Below are positions 63,784 through 64,000 of a stretch of DNA of 64,000 nt, piece after piece. Made by a program: the position numbers and the translations under genes. The stretch is from CALDTK01 sp965215115 (GTDB lineage Bacteria; Bacteroidota; Bacteroidia; Chitinophagales; Saprospiraceae): assembly GCA_965215115.1 (NCBI GenBank), contig OZ244050.1, positions 1,798,001 through 1,862,000 of the forward strand, given 5' to 3'. The notes under the pieces are model-generated. The model had not been told where the DNA came from, ran no database searches, and worked only from the letters and a program-made list of their open reading frames with translations. Position 1 is the stretch's first letter. The number at the start of each line of letters is the position of its first letter.

Positions 63784-64000
63784 ATGCGCACCCTCCCGTT
63801 CTTCCTCGCCGTCTACCTCCTTGCCGCCGTTACCGCCTGCCGCTCGAGTGACGGAGCGCGGGTTTTGACGAAAGCCGACACCACCGCCCTCCCGCAGCCC
63901 CCCGCCGACACCGTCGTCCCCGGCCGCTGGACGCCCGAGCGCGCGCGGGCTTACTTCGACGCCCGGCCCATCCCCCTCGGCGCCAATTACAACCCGCGTT
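63784..64000 (+). CDS. Lipoprotein, start of a cellulase/xylanase-like glycosidase, 3'-partial
   Basis: The first 72 residues are visible: signal peptide (RTLPFFLAVYLLAAVTAC lipobox), then WTPERARAYFDARPIPLGAN ending at the window edge with YNPR. This matches the opening of GH5-like lipoproteins annotated as cellulase or 1,4-beta-xylanase, where a GxNxxP/NQLEMWQ block follows. The call rests on the short N-terminus alone. Confidence 0.5.
   Translation, partial: MRTLPFFLAVYLLAAVTACRSSDGARVLTKADTTALPQPPADTVVPGRWTPERARAYFDARPIPLGANYNPR

Overview
The window comes from a GC-rich member of the Bacteroidota. At least five secreted proteins end in, or resemble, type IX secretion (T9SS) C-terminal sorting domains. 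Many small lipoproteins carry a Cys lipobox, and lpxK points to a Gram-negative envelope. DUF3078 and DUF6794 proteins are typical of this phylum, and Shine-Dalgarno sites are weak or absent. I cannot decide between a Lewinella-like Saprospiria and a Rhodothermia-like lineage. No rRNA, tRNA, CRISPR array, integrase or recognisable transposase gene was found.

Layout. 1-3.3 kb is the edge of a defence-type region: a frameshifted hsdM and an AAA ATPase-DUF4276 pair. 3.3-12.6 kb holds a secreted M28 peptidase, a T9SS protein, small enzymes, two overlapping orphan histidine kinases and a sugar-isomerase-like lipoprotein. 12.9-14.6 kb is a lower-GC patch with two secreted proteins. 14.7-23.2 kb carries acs, SnoaL-like, GDPD, ssb, a DcuC/YfcC-type carrier and Uma2. 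23.6-28.2 kb has an M4 metallopeptidase, a nested-palindrome intergenic element and two paralogous secreted proteins. 28.2-29.0 kb is a graveyard of truncated genes. 29.0-34.0 kb is a Gfo/Idh/MocA oxidoreductase, then a 3-kb insertion with a metzincin gene flanked by 207-bp direct repeats, then hpt. 34.8-48 kb contains DUF3078, a third histidine kinase, M28, rpiB, lpxK, an EEP-family phosphatase, three glycosyltransferases, a REP/hairpin repeat field and comM (yifB). 47.7-51.6 kb is an ECF sigma/anti-sigma locus with a lipoprotein. 51.7-64 kb has a prohibitin-like protein, NAD(P) enzymes, DUF3124, a stop-interrupted DUF6794 gene, AraC, FkbM, argH, DUF1456 and the start of a glycosidase-like lipoprotein.

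The most striking signal is not a gene. A 13-15-base word occurs by eye at least 53 times (about once per 1.2 kb), in both orientations and mostly inside genes. It is GTTTT followed by a tiny hairpin closed by a GNRA tetraloop. The classes seen are GGC-GAAA-GCC, GGC-GCAA-GCC, GGC-GGAA-GCC, GGC-GTAA-GCC, GCC-GAAA-GGC, GCC-GCAA-GGC, GCG-GAAA-CGC, AGC-GAAA-GCT, GAC-GGAA-GTC, and short forms such as GC-GGAA-GC. The loop varies only within GNRA and the stem changes in compensated pairs, so structure seems to be what is kept. Density, strand balance and tolerance inside genes resemble DNA-uptake sequences of naturally competent bacteria. The window also encodes ComM and SSB, which act in transformation. 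This function is an inference.

Second-tier signals are a REP palindrome inserted in frame inside acs, a related REP plus hairpin array at 45.7-46.1 kb, the duplication-flanked metzincin cassette, and an unusual number of broken genes.
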